Shown here piece by piece: positions 36,047 through 47,702 of a DNA stretch of 64,000 bases. The stretch spans positions 18,372,501 through 18,436,500 of the forward strand of contig CANTUV010000007.1 of the NCBI GenBank assembly GCA_947685225.1, written 5' to 3'. The DNA comes from Garcia nutans (lineage: Eukaryota > Streptophyta > Magnoliopsida > Malpighiales > Euphorbiaceae). The translations under genes and the position numbers were made by a program. Below the pieces are notes generated by a model, which saw only the letters and a program-made list of their open reading frames with translations, was not told the origin of the DNA and ran no database searches. Each line of letters begins with the position of its first letter. The first letter of the stretch is position 1.

Positions 36047-37949
36047 ATGGCCCAGCACCCCCACAATGCCCGGTTCATTGGAACCATCCTCCTTTACAGG
36101 TCTGAATATTATAAAATTCTTAAATATAACAATATTATCCATATTACACACAATAATTAAAATAAAGCATCGATATATTGAAAATAAAAACAATGTCCAA
36201 GCAAAACAAATAAATGGACACCCATCCGAAGATGGAAGCATGCCCTTACATAATCCATGCCTAAATAGGACACCCACCGAAAGGTAGAAACATGTCCTTT
36301 ACATTGGTTCTAAAATAGAAAAGCAATTTAAATTACATGATATTTAACTAATGAGGTACCCACCAAGTGGAAACATACCTCTTACAACATTTGGAAATCT
36401 AAATAAATCAATAAAGTAAATAACCATTCATCATAAATAAATCATTCATCAAAGATATCAATCAAAATATAAAATAAACATTCATCCATGATAAACTAAA
36501 ATAATCAATCATTGAACTTAAATAAATCAACAAAGCATTGAAAATAAATTAAAGCATAGTCGAATATAAAATTGAATAAAGCAAGTAAAGATTCAAATTA
36601 GGGCTACTGTTTCTATTTAAGATTCTTTATTTAATGTGTTTAGGGTTTTGGAATTTATGAGTTTAAGCTACTGTGAGTTTTAATGGAATTGAAATGTATT
36701 AAAGTTTTACAATTTAAGAGGTTGATAAAATTCTTTGATTAACCAAATTAGTGTTTGAGGAGTGAAATCATGAAATTAGGGTTTGGACACTTTAAGACAT
36801 TAGGTTTATGATTTATGGTTACTTACTGTGTAGAATTATAACATTTAAATTTATATTGTTTTAAGGTTTTAAAGATTAGGATATAGAAAAATTAGGGTTT
36901 AAGGTTTTAAGGGAATTAGGGTTTAAGAAAACTAGGGTTTAAAATAATTTGTTTTGAGGTTACTGTCTTGATTCTAAAGTTGAATTAGGGTTTAGTGTTT
37001 TCGGATAATATATTTTATTTTAGAATTTCGAGAAACAATTTATACTTTTATGAAGTTTTATGAAAAATAAACAAAACGATTTAAGGTTTATAGAAACAAA
37101 AAAGATATTTTTTAGGGTTTGTGGAAAGAAACAGATTCAATTTAGGGCTTTGAAAAGAAACAGATTCAAATTATGGTTTTGGTAAATTTTGAAGCAACAA
37201 AAATAACATTTTAAGATTTTTGGAAAACAAATAAACGAATTAAGGTTTTTAAGCTTTAGAAAATGTAAATTAAAGTTCTAGGGTTTTTTGAATCAAAAGA
37301 GACAATTGAATTATTTATGCTACTGTGAAGAAATTAGACATTCATACCTCCGTTTGTTGGTTCCACCAAAAATTTCTTCTTGGATGAACAAGAACAAAGA
37401 CAAGCTTTGCTTCCTTTGATGGATTGAATTTGCTTGTTTGCTTCTCTCAAAAAGTTCTTTTGATTTCACTACAAGAAGGAATTCTTTAAAGTTTTCCTTC
37501 TCAATTTCGGTCTCAAAATTTTCACATCCAAATTTCCGTTCCCTTTTTTGTGTTGTTTTAGTCCTTATTTATAGAAGATTTTTATGATTAATTTTAGTTA
37601 TTCACGGAATCTAATATTAATTAAGAAAAGGAAACCGAAACCTAATTGTATTTAGTTTCGAAAAAATTTGCGTCGGAAAAATTTCCCTGGCAAAAAAAAA
37701 CTGCTGCGGAAAAATTGCATTGGCGAAAAAAAACTGCTGCGAAAAAATTGCGCTGGCAAAAAAAAACTGCCGCAGCTGGCTAAGGGCTACGGGCGAAAAT
37801 TGGCCTGCGGGCGAAACGGCCCAAGGCCATTTTGCCGCAACTCTTCGGCAACGAATTTTTTCGTCATTGATTTTTTTTTATTTTTTTGTTTATTATTATT
37901 ATTTTTTATTTTTATTAATAAAAATTAGATCAAAAATTAAGGGTCTACA
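36047..37949 (-). repeat. LTR A of the Tat element, part right of the CACTA insertion
   Basis: Continues the LTR begun at 21784. Plus-strand end GGGTCTACA gives TGTAGACCC as the LTR start in element orientation. At 36860-37280 are many TTAGGGTTT-type motifs. At 37665-37790 there are three copies of a unit of about 33 bp, (C/T)TGGC(A/G)AAAAAAAACTGC plus a CGGAAAAATTGC part. Confidence 0.9.
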
Positions 37950-38107
37950 GTATCCCTTACATAACACAACACGGGTAACACGGGCGTCCTAACTCACACA
38001 CACGATACAATCTAATATGATGTAATAGATAATATCATTATAAGAAAGAATAGAATAATATAAAGACCAACGGAATCAACTTCTCTTATCCCCAGTGGAG
38101 TCGCCAC
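37950..38107 (-). other. 158-bp Tat leader fragment with primer site between two LTRs
   Basis: Matches the leader at about 21626-21783 with about ten differences by eye. It includes the primer site (38089-38106, same 18 bases as 21765-21782). It joins LTR A directly at GTATCCC, so no gag or pol remains between LTR A and LTR B. Confidence 0.85.
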
Positions 38108-40221
38108 TGTGAGGGGGGATTTTTGCACCCCACTCCCGGTGGAATGGTTCTTGCGACTTCGGCTCTATTTACGCTCAGGGCCTTAGAGAACATGGACCTA
38201 AGTCTAGAGAAAATGGAGTAGCCACCCGGACGGGCCAGGAAAAAGAAAGGTGTGGATGACTCGATTACTAAGGAATCCCCAACCCCCTAATGGGTTCGGA
38301 AAGTTGGGTATGTGTAGGGAAGGTGAGAAATGGCCCAACACCCCCACAATGCCCGGTTCATTGGAACCGGCCTCCTTTACAGGTCTTAATATTATAAAAT
38401 TCTTAAATATAACAACATCATCCATATTACACACAATAATTGAAATAAAGCATCATTATATTAAAATCAAAGCAATGTCCAAACAAAGCAAATAAATGGA
38501 TACCCAACAGAAGATGGAAACATGCCCTTACATCATCCATGTCTAAGCTAAATAGGACACCCACTATAAGGTAGAAACATGTCCTTTACATTGGTCTAAA
38601 ATGTAAAAGCAATTTAAATTACATAGAACTTAATTAATGAGGTACCCACAAAGTAAAAACATACCTCTTACAACATTTGGAAATCAAAATAAATCGATAA
38701 AAGTAAATAACCATTCATCATAAATAAATCATTCACCAAAGATATTAAACATCAATCAAAATATAAACATTTATCCATGATAATTTAAATAAACCAAGCA
38801 TTGAACTTAAATAAATCAAAGCATATAATAAACTACATAATCAAATAAGGTAAGTAAAGATAAAAATTAAAGTTTATTGTTTCTCATTTAAAGTTCTTTA
38901 ATTAATATTTAGGATTTTGGGGTTTTAGTATATTAAAGTTTATAATTCTTAGCTACTTTAAAGATTTAAGAAAATTAAAATGGATTAAGGTTTCATGAAT
39001 CAAACTAGGGTTTATGGGTAACATTATGAAAATTAGGGATTTAGAATATTAAAACATTAGGTTTATGATTATTAGCTACTGGATTGTTGTTTTTAGGCTT
39101 ACTGTGTTGAATTTTAATATTTAGGTTTATAAGGTTTTAAGGTTTTAAGGATTAGGGTTCAGGAAACTTAGTTTGGGGTTTACTGTTTTTGGTTTTAAAG
39201 TTGAATTAGGGTTTTTAGTGTTTCGGAGGATGTATTTGATTTTAGAATTTGAGAAAACAATTTATAGTTTTATAAAGCTTTATGTGATTTTAGAAGCTTT
39301 AAGGTAAATTTAGGGTTTGGATATGTAACAAAACATTTGGGAATTTTGGAAAAAGGTGAGAAGAAAACAGTTTAGAGTTTTATGGTGTTTTTGGAAATAG
39401 GTAAGATGATTTAAGGTTTTTGGAAACAGAAAGTATTTTTTTTTTAGGGTTTTTGGAAATAGAAGGATCAATTTAGGGTTTTAAGGTTTTGGAAAATTGG
39501 AAAGCAAATTAGGGTTTTGGGAATTAATAAAATGATTTAAGGTTTTGGAAAGTTGAAAAGTAGATTAAGGTTTTAAGACTTTGAAGAAATAGATTAGGGT
39601 TCTTAGGTTTTAGAATCAATAGAAAAGTAATTTTAAAGTTTTTGAAAATAAAGGAGACGCTTTAAGGTTCTAAGCTTTAGAAGAAGTAAATTAGGGCTCT
39701 AAGGTTTTTAGAATCAAAAGAAACAGTTTAATTATTGAAGCTGCTGTAAGGAATAAAGAGATTAGATATTCAAACCTTCGTTTGTTGGTTCCACCAAAAA
39801 TTGCTTCTTGGATGAACAAGGACAAAGGCAAGATGGTTGCCTTTGATTAATTGATTGCTTGCTTGCTTATTCTCCTCTAAAAAGTCCGATCGTTTTACTG
39901 CCAAAGGTTTCTCCTAGTCCGATCGTTCCAAAGTTTTTTAGTTGGTAATCCCCCCCTTTTCTGTGTTTTAAAGTGTTATCTATTTGGTCGAAATGGCCCA
40001 AGGCCATTTCGTCTAACGCTTTCGGCGATGAATTTTTTTCATCGCTGATTTTTATTTTTATTTTTATTTATTTGTTTATTATTTGTTTATTATTATAATA
40101 TTTTTAAAAATTATAAAAAATAAATAGTAAAAAAATATTATTTAATTAAGATAACACAGAAATTATTTTTGACTAGATAAAATATATTGGACTGGACTGA
40201 GTCAAAAATTAAGGGTCTACA
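38108..40221 (-). repeat. LTR B, Tat/Ogre family, 2114 bp
   Basis: Plus-strand ends TGTGAGGGGGG and GGGTCTACA. Same family as LTR A but diverged, and it lacks the 33-bp repeats found in LTR A and in the copy at 61977. TTAGGGTTT-type motifs are dense at 38880-39720. The flank at 40222-40226 (CACCA) would be its target duplication; the partner is out of view. Confidence 0.9.
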
Positions 40222-40378
40222 CACCAATTATCAATGGCAAGCCCTAAGGGAGTAGGGAAAGCTGAAAGTCATGGGTTCACACCAATTAGATCCTATGGTA
40301 GCTTTGACAGCCCAAATGGAAGCACTGAATAAAAAATTTGATTCTTTGGCCTCTTCTTCTGGGAAAATGCCCTTAATA
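40222..40378 (+). pseudogene. Athila Gag C-terminal piece, inverted
   Basis: On the plus strand TNYQWQALRE, stop, then VALTAQMEALNKKFDSLASS is the well-known Athila Gag tail. The rest of the gag, directly to the right, is on the minus strand. One piece has therefore been inverted, with a breakpoint near 40375. LTR B abuts its left end. Confidence 0.75.
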
Positions 40379-41078
40379 TTTGGGTGAAGGCCGTTATAAA
40401 AAGTTTGAATCAAAAGCCATTCAGGGACTCCATGGTGAGGACATTTTCTTTGCAAATTTTTGAAACATTCCCAAGCTTCATATAAACTTTCTCCATCTTG
40501 TTGAACAAAGCTTGTGATATCATTTCTCAATTTAGCAGTTTTTGCAGGTGGAAAGTTTTTTGTTAGGAAAGTAGTAGCTAATTGATCCCATGCAATGAAT
40601 GTAGCTGGTGCTTTAGAAGTGAGCCAATCTTTTTCTTGATCTTTTAAAGAAACTAGAAAAAGTCGCAAACGAATAGCATCATCAGATACACCATTAATTT
40701 TAAAATTATCACACATTTCTAAAAAATTACAGATGTGAGCATATGCATCCTTGTGTGAAAAACCATGGAAAACTGATTGTTGAATCAAATTGATAAGTGT
40801 TGGCTTAAGATCGAAAGTGTTGGCCTGTACTGGTGGTTTGACTATGCTAGACTTTGGTTGAGCTGAAGGCATAGCATATTGTTTTAGGGTCATATTTTAT
40901 GGATCGCCCATGGTTGATTCTTCGTCAGATGAATCCATAGGATTATCTGTTTTATGAGTTCCTGATGAAATTTCTTCCACTTTTTGCTTCTCTTTTCTTT
41001 CTTTTTTCTTCTTCCTATAAAACTGTTCAATTTCTGGGTTATATTGTTCAAGCTTTGAGTTTTGATTTCTTCACATAT
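40379..41078 (-). pseudogene. Athila-type Gag, N-terminal two thirds
   Basis: Reads EQYNPEIEQFYRKKKK, MGDP, stop (TAA, about 40895), NMTLKQYAMPSAQ, then NFLEMCDNFKINGVSDDAIR, FPPAKTAKLRNDITSFVQQ, GESLYEAWECFKNLQRKC and TFYNGLHPNIKG, the diagnostic Athila capsid series. After GLHPNIKG the homology on this strand stops at the inversion. Continuation of the frame to 40231 is an artefact. Confidence 0.88.
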
Positions 41079-41162
41079 AAACCAAAATTTAAGAAATTAA
41101 TGTAGAAAAGTAAAAATCCAAAGCAATAAAGGTTTAATATTATCAATATTAGAATGATTGCC

Positions 41163-41180
41163 TCCCCAGCAACAGTACCA
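41163..41180 (-). other. degraded primer binding site of the Athila element
   Basis: Minus strand TGGTACTGTTGCTGGGGA resembles the Athila tRNA-Asp-type site TGGCGCCGTTGCCGGGGA, with four transitions. It lies 6 bp inside the LTR. Confidence 0.6.
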
Positions 41181-41186
41181 AAAATT

Positions 41187-42727
41187 TGTTAGCTCCCAGC
41201 CTAGCTAGCTGCAAGTTACAGATCGTTAACAAGTAATATAATGATAAGTAGAGTATTATTTCCACAATGAAGTTACTTCTAAATACCGAACAATTAAAAT
41301 TGATTATTATTTGGATTATCAAATCTTTATCATTAATTAATTTAAACAAGATGAGAGTAAAGTTCTCATATTTTACGCTTAGGGTTTAGTCACCTTTATT
41401 GATTTATCATGGTTTTTCTAAGGTATTGATTTAATTTAGTTTCTCTTTTATTAATGGTGAATTTTTCTAAATTTAATTTAAGTCTTTCTCAAGTAATAGA
41501 ATTATTATTGATTTCAATCCTTATGTCTACTCTTGTGATCATAAGTAATTAAACCAATTCATTAAATCTTATGAAAATCTTTAAGCAACCTCTTAAGTGT
41601 TAACCTTATCTCTAAATGAAAACTACTTAAGATTGTTACCTATTTTTGACTCATATTATGCTTTCACTTTCGCTTCATCGCACAATATCTTAATTCAATT
41701 TATTATTGGCCAGATAATTAAAGCATTAAGATTAAAGATAACAAAATAATTCAAGAAAAGTCTAAATTAAACCAAATAAATGTTTATAATTCCATGATAA
41801 TTTCAATATAAGGGACCAACCCTAAAAAGAATTAGTTCTTCATTATTAAAATAAAAATATTGCAATCATAAAAGAAAGTAATTAAAAACATAATTTAAAG
41901 AACAAGAGATATCAAACTCTATTCCTTTGAAGAAGAACTTGATTGGATCTTGAATTCCTTCTTGAACCAAAGTTACTCTCCTTCTCTAAGTAAATTCTAA
42001 ACTATTTTTATTTCTTTAATAAATCTCTCTAAATCTTCTCTATTTTCAATCCTTGAAGGAAAGGTATTTAAATAGAGTGCTTGGAAACTTCATTACTGGA
42101 GAAAAACTAAAAAAGGTTAGGTCACATCTTGGTTGGTGCATCACTTTCCAAAATTTCTGCTCAAAGTCATGAAAACTAGCCCCACGGTCATGGCATATGG
42201 GTGCCAAGGTCATGGCCTGAGTTGGAATGGATGGTATTGAGCACTTTATAGCTGTAAATTGTCCGTAAGGTAGGCCACAGTTGCGGCCTTTGAATGCCAC
42301 GATCATGGCATATGAATGGAGGCTGCGAATTTTGACTTTTCTTCCTTTTTATTGGCTTAGGCAATAGCAAAATGAAACCCATGGTCTGCCACTTTCGTAG
42401 CATCCATGTAGCTTCTAGAATTTTCATTTTTTTTTTGTTGTGGCAGAGTTGATTTAAATCTCAGGGTCGTGGCCTTGAAGGGTCATAGCCGTGGCACTTG
42501 CATTTCCTTAAATTTTACTTACTTTTATTCAATTTTTGCACCACTAATCATTAGAACTTTTGAATCTTGCCTTTCCAAACATAAATAATATAATTCTAAC
42601 TCAAACAAACAAAATCCATAAAATTCAATTTCAAAACAATTAAAATCACAATTAGAATTATATAAAATGTTGATCATAATTTCACTCTATCAATATTCTT
42701 TGATTAGCTACCCATAATCACAACATC
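41187..42727 (-). repeat. 5' LTR of the Athila element, about 1541 bp
   Basis: Plus-strand TGTTAGCTCC at the left end and ATCACAACA at the right end give TG...CA borders. At 42180-42500 a GGTCATGGC/GGCCACGATC-like motif recurs five to six times. The right border is the best TG/CA fit rather than proven, since no second LTR is in view. Confidence 0.6.
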
Positions 42728-43870
42728 CCCTTCTTCAAGATGATTCATCTTTGAATCATACTCTAAGGTATTGAAGAAGCACAAGTTGTCCAATGTTAGA
42801 ATCATTATTTCCTTGTTGATGTGATCTCGCATGGGCATGCTCACATTAGTATCCATTTTCTTTTGGTGGAGCATTTAAATCAAGGGATATCCTTACAATA
42901 TTTTCTTTCTCACCATCTGTTATAAGGCCATGATCTGTAACTTTGAGACCATGACACCTTACAAAATTTTCTTTATCACGATCTCTTTTGTGTAGCTCAA
43001 AATGTACAACGTTGAATGTATTCTTTGTCATTTAGTTAAATGCTTGTGTTATAAAAAAAAATAAATTATGGAAGAGTTTAAATAGAATTTGTTAAATGGA
43101 ATATGGAATTTATAAAGATCAAATAGTTTAAATATTAAAATATTAAAATTAATGATTTTAGTTGGGTACTCTACTATCTAGGAAATATAAGCAACATTAA
43201 TTATAAGAATGAAAATTCATATAAGAATATTATAGTAATGTTAAAAGAAAATAATTTCTAAAATTGAAAATTGAAATATTATTTTTGGACACTAAAAAAA
43301 GAAAGGCGGACTATTATTTTGGGACGAAAGAAGTATTATTGTAATAATTATTATTATTTATATAAATATATTATTATTTATATACTTTTTTAGAGTACTA
43401 TTTATATATCCTTACTCTTTTTTATGTATGAAAATTAATTAAAATAATTGTTTAATAACAAATCATGTAAAGTGTGAGTTTACTAACTAATTTCTCATAT
43501 GTAATACTCATTTATTTTAGTTTTTAGAAATTAGTAATTAACTAAAATAATGCAATAAATGAAAATTAATTTAAAATTAGTAGTTATATCTTCAAACTTT
43601 AGCTTTTAAACTTTATAATTAAAATCTTAGATGCATGTTGGATTAAAAGCTAAAATATATAGTTCTCCTAAAAAAGAAATGTATTAAAATTTAAATAATT
43701 ATAAAAATAGTTATTATTAATTTAAAATATATATACATAATCATTTTGAATTTTAAATATTTTAATACCTATATGTATTCATCTAATTGAATATAAATTA
43801 AATAAGAATGTATTATCACTTTTATTAATATATTTTTCAACTTGTTTGAAATAAATAAATTTCATAAAGT
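42728..43870. other. AT-rich region with a small minus-strand ORF
   Basis: At 43031-42846 (minus) a 61-codon ORF contains a twofold internal repeat (DKENFVRC, EKENIVRI) and ends SLDLNAPPKENGY, which includes an LDLN-type (EAR-like) motif. I recognise no family. The rest is very AT-rich with no repeat structure or gene seen. Confidence 0.3.
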
Positions 43871-45565
43871 TTACATGTTGTCCTTTGATTGTAACCAAGA
43901 AGGGGGAGAAAATTGGTTATTTAGTGAAAATGAGGGCAAATTAAAATTTTGAAGAAACAAGGATGAATTGAGTAGAGAAGAAGAGATTGAACACAAGCAA
44001 TTTATACTAGTTCGGATTCCTCAATTCTACGTCCATTTTGTCAACAACTTGTTGAGGTTCCACTAGCTTTGAGTTTTTACAAGCAACTCTGACTTGATAT
44101 TTTCACAAGATTATGCTGAACTTTTACAATAGTTTGAGTATTCCTTACAACCCAGCAAATGTTTTACCATACTTTAAAACCTAGTGTTTCAATTCTCACA
44201 CCAACACTCAAGAATAACAAATAGAAATTTTGATATAAAGAAATGAAAATTATTTATCTTGGCTATAGAATACTTAAACCTCTCAAATCATATCAAACAA
44301 TGAAGTTTGATAGGGGTATTTATAGCCTTTTAAGGTCCAAATAGTTGTTGTAGAAGAGAATAAATGGATTCCATATAGAGTCTTTTAAGTCAATAATTGT
44401 TTGCATGTGTCTAACTATCGCACTGTCCTTTGTGTGGTTGCTTTATACACTATGTGGTAGCCTTGAACCTTAAGTGGTCACCAGACTTGAATTTCATTCA
44501 ATGGTTCTTTCAAACAGTTGGTGCAAGTTGAGCGATAGGATAATGCTCCCATACTTCGCCAGGCTATACATGTCTCGCGGTCACTAAACCAGTTGTACGA
44601 TTACACAACCATTGTACAATTTTATTCTCTGCATGTCAATCTTTCATTAGCTAATGAGGTTGGCACTAAATATCAAATCCTTTGAATTAGCATGATTGCA
44701 CTAGGCTATGGTCTTCACAGCATAGTCTCACCATGAACTATTCTATGAAATTTTGATATTTTACTTCATGGACTTATGTGGTTGCTCCATGTCTGGTATG
44801 GAAGCAAGGTCAATTTGGCTTTAGCTCTTCTATCACCATGCTAATCATCAACTATACTGTAACTCTTGTGGTTTTCTTCAGTATTTATGGGGTTACACAA
44901 AGCCTAGCATTTATATTTCTTGCCATATTAGAGACCATGATCTATTTGGTGCTCTGTGTTGACTTTTCTCTCATTGGTGTGCATTCATATAAAGAATTTT
45001 TGCTAGGGCTTTAGAAAACTTAAAAAGAAACACTTGTTTAAATCATTAGTACTCATCGATTTAATTGTTAATGATCAAAATAGAGTCTTTTGCCAAATAA
45101 TTTGGCCAAAAATCTCCCACTTTTTAACTATGACAATCAAATTGAATAAAAAAATTAAAAAAGCAAAATAAGAAATTTGTTCAAGTGTTCAAAACATTGT
45201 TTGTGAATTGTTTGTTATGGTGTGCTCCCTCTTGATTTTGCGATATGTGTTCCCCCTTACTTGATCATTTTCTTTTGCTTCTACTTACTAAATGTTTTGT
45301 AACCTTTTAGTATTTTTCATGATTCATATATGCACTTGATATCATCTCCGCCTTTCAAAAAGGATAAAATAGAATAAGTAATGTAAGGAATAAAATTCAA
45401 TAGGAAATGGAAGCCGCCAACAACAAACTTAATAAAAAGAAAATATATGACACAAGAATAAAATTACATTAATGTAAGGAATAACTAGTACATATATGAT
45501 TAGCACATGAAGTTCCATAAAAAAAAAAAGATAATACAACTCAAAACCAAAAAAGAAAAACAAAG
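43871..45565 (-). other. probable LTR and 3' noncoding region of a copia (SIRE-type) element
   Basis: Contains an AAGAAGGGGGAGAAAAT purine tract at 43900 and a GTTCCCCCTTAC tract near 45250. The part at 44010-44060 reads like copia LTR sequence. I could not find both LTR ends, because the partner LTR is missing. A hydrophobic plus-strand ORF at 44778-45014 has no support as a gene. Confidence 0.35.
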
Positions 45566-46972
45566 TTATTTGGCAATCTCTTTGCCTTTCCTAAAGGACG
45601 GTGGAAGGTCTTCTATTTCTTCTCCTTCTTCATCCAAAACTCCAACTTCCTCTTCAAGTGGTGATGAAGATAAAGGTGATTCTTCAAAAGGACTCTCAAT
45701 GTGTTCACTCACATCTCATTTACCAAGGTCACATTGAGGGATTCCTAATTTATCTTAGACATTGCAGAGATTATGGTGGACATGTGATAAAAGATCCACC
45801 TTCTTGTGTAACTTGGTGATCCTCTTGGTGACATCTCTTTTGAAATGGCTAAACTATTGTTGGAGTGAGTGAATGGCTTTGAGGATTAGAGATATTTTTT
45901 TCAAAGATTCTCCATTCTCTTTTACTGATTTGGATGGCTTAGGAGGCTGTTCAATTTCAGAGGATGTTCCATTTCTAATTTTACTTCTCTTTCTTCTCCA
46001 ACAATGATTATTCTAGGTCTTTCTTACACCCTTGCTTTTAAAGGCGTACTCATAGTGATCATCCACTTTCCTAATACATCTATCATGCTTAAGATTTGCT
46101 AGATTGACTAAATTTATGGTGGGTCTATAACATCATCTAATCTTACTAGATTTTCTTAGGCGAGCAAAAGCAAATGTCTAGCAATTTGTATGACTTGTGA
46201 AGAGAGAAAGAAAGTTTCAATTCTATATTTTGCATGGTGGAGAAATTGGTCAATTAGAAATCTAGTCATTTAGACTGGTATACCATGAATCATGGCATAC
46301 ATGAAAAATAAGTTAGGTTGAATAACATTTTTATTGCCTTAGTGGATAGTGTATGTGATGATTCTATGAAGAAGCCAAAAGGTTAGGAATTTAAAATGGA
46401 TAGCCTTTGAGTCTCAATTGTCATATTCGATTTCTATTGAGTTTTTTTTTCCAAAACTTAGTAAAATTGGTCAAGTTGTAGCCTTTTTCAATGTAGGAAA
46501 AGGCTCCAACGGTTTGGAATACCTAAACTTTAGCAAGTTGGTCAATAGATAGGGAAAATTCTTGATTAAAAATATGAAAATAGACATCATAATAGCCAAT
46601 TTTGTCATATGGCTCTTTTCAAGCCTTAGGGTCATTAGGAATTCCCAAAGGCTAGGATATCAAAATTCATTGGGAAAGCTAAGTGTCTCCATCCTATTTT
46701 ATCTAAGAAGGAAATGATTTCTTCTTTTATGTTAAGGGTTAAGAGCATCCCCTCACTAAGTATTTTGGTATCTTTTAGCTTCTTCTCTTAAGCATATAAT
46801 ATTTGGTTTTCTCATCATCATTCTTATAAGTAGGTTTATGAAGTTGAATGTCCCCATGGGTTGGAGGTGGTGATTGCAGTTTGGCTTGAGTTTAGGATTC
46901 TCTAAAGACAATTCCCTTCCCTTTTTTCTGTGGCTATGGGTTTCTTCTTAAAGCCTTTGGTTTTGGGGCCAT
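45566..46972 (-). pseudogene. extra ORF after pol of the SIRE-type copia element, degraded
   Basis: From ATG 46972 (MAPKPKALRRNP) through frames with stops: HKPTYKNDDEKTKYY, NIKEEIISFLDKIGW, NDPKAWKEPYDKIG, YYDVYFHIFNQEFS, to the acidic end EEGEEIEDLPPSFRKGKE, with TAA at 45566. The position, about 730 bp past the pol end, is where SIRE/Maximus elements carry an env-like ORF. I cannot show a signal peptide or membrane helix, so env-like is only a suggestion from position. Confidence 0.45.
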
Positions 46973-47702
46973 TGCTTTTAAAAGGGAAGAAAAAGGAAAG
47001 AAATGTAGAAGAGAGAATGTTGATTTAACTTCAAATATTCACTAAAGAGTCTTCAAATAGAAATGGCTTAAGAATTCTTAAGAAAGTTGTTTGAGTATTT
47101 AAAAAAGTGTTTTCTACTAAAAATTTAATATATTTATATACAAATTTGTAAAACTAACCGTTTTATGTCCGTGAAGGGCAAAATTGGCAGAATTGGGGTA
47201 TTTCCAACATATATATTTTTTGATAGTTTTGATTCGTGTGCTACCGCTCAACATGTTGTGTGATTGTAATATGTGTTTTGCGACCATTAAAACATGGCAG
47301 CGACCACTGTAGCGTGAGTTATTAGATAACAATTAGAAAATTTTTAATTCATGTGACTGCTCATCTATATGTTCAATCGCATGATAGCTACTCCTAAGGT
47401 TTTCATCGAGTTATTGTCTTGTGTGACCATCCTATTATTTAAGCGACCACAAGACCTCAAAACTCAAGGAAATAATTAATAAACAAGTTTTTGATGATGG
47501 ACTTCAATTGCAATGATTAAAATTGACATAATTGAAGAATTTAATCATATAAAAATTGGGGATTTCACATGTATTTTAATTCATTGAATCTCTAATCATT
47601 CAAACAAGGCAACATAAATTTATATTGGTAAATAAAAAAATAATGCAAATGCCAAGCAAATATAGTCATTTTAATCTAAAGTACTTCCATCAATAATCCA
47701 AT
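46973..47702. other. spacer between copia pol and the extra ORF
   Basis: AT-rich noncoding sequence. No ORF or repeat seen. Confidence 0.35.

Noticed and set aside
40231..40378. Possible new C-terminal domain on the Athila Gag minus frame
   Set aside because: This stretch is the antisense of an inverted Athila Gag tail that reads properly on the plus strand.
44778..45014. Small hydrophobic membrane-protein gene
   Set aside because: It is an isolated ORF in AT-rich transposon sequence, with no homology recognised and no matching gene structure.
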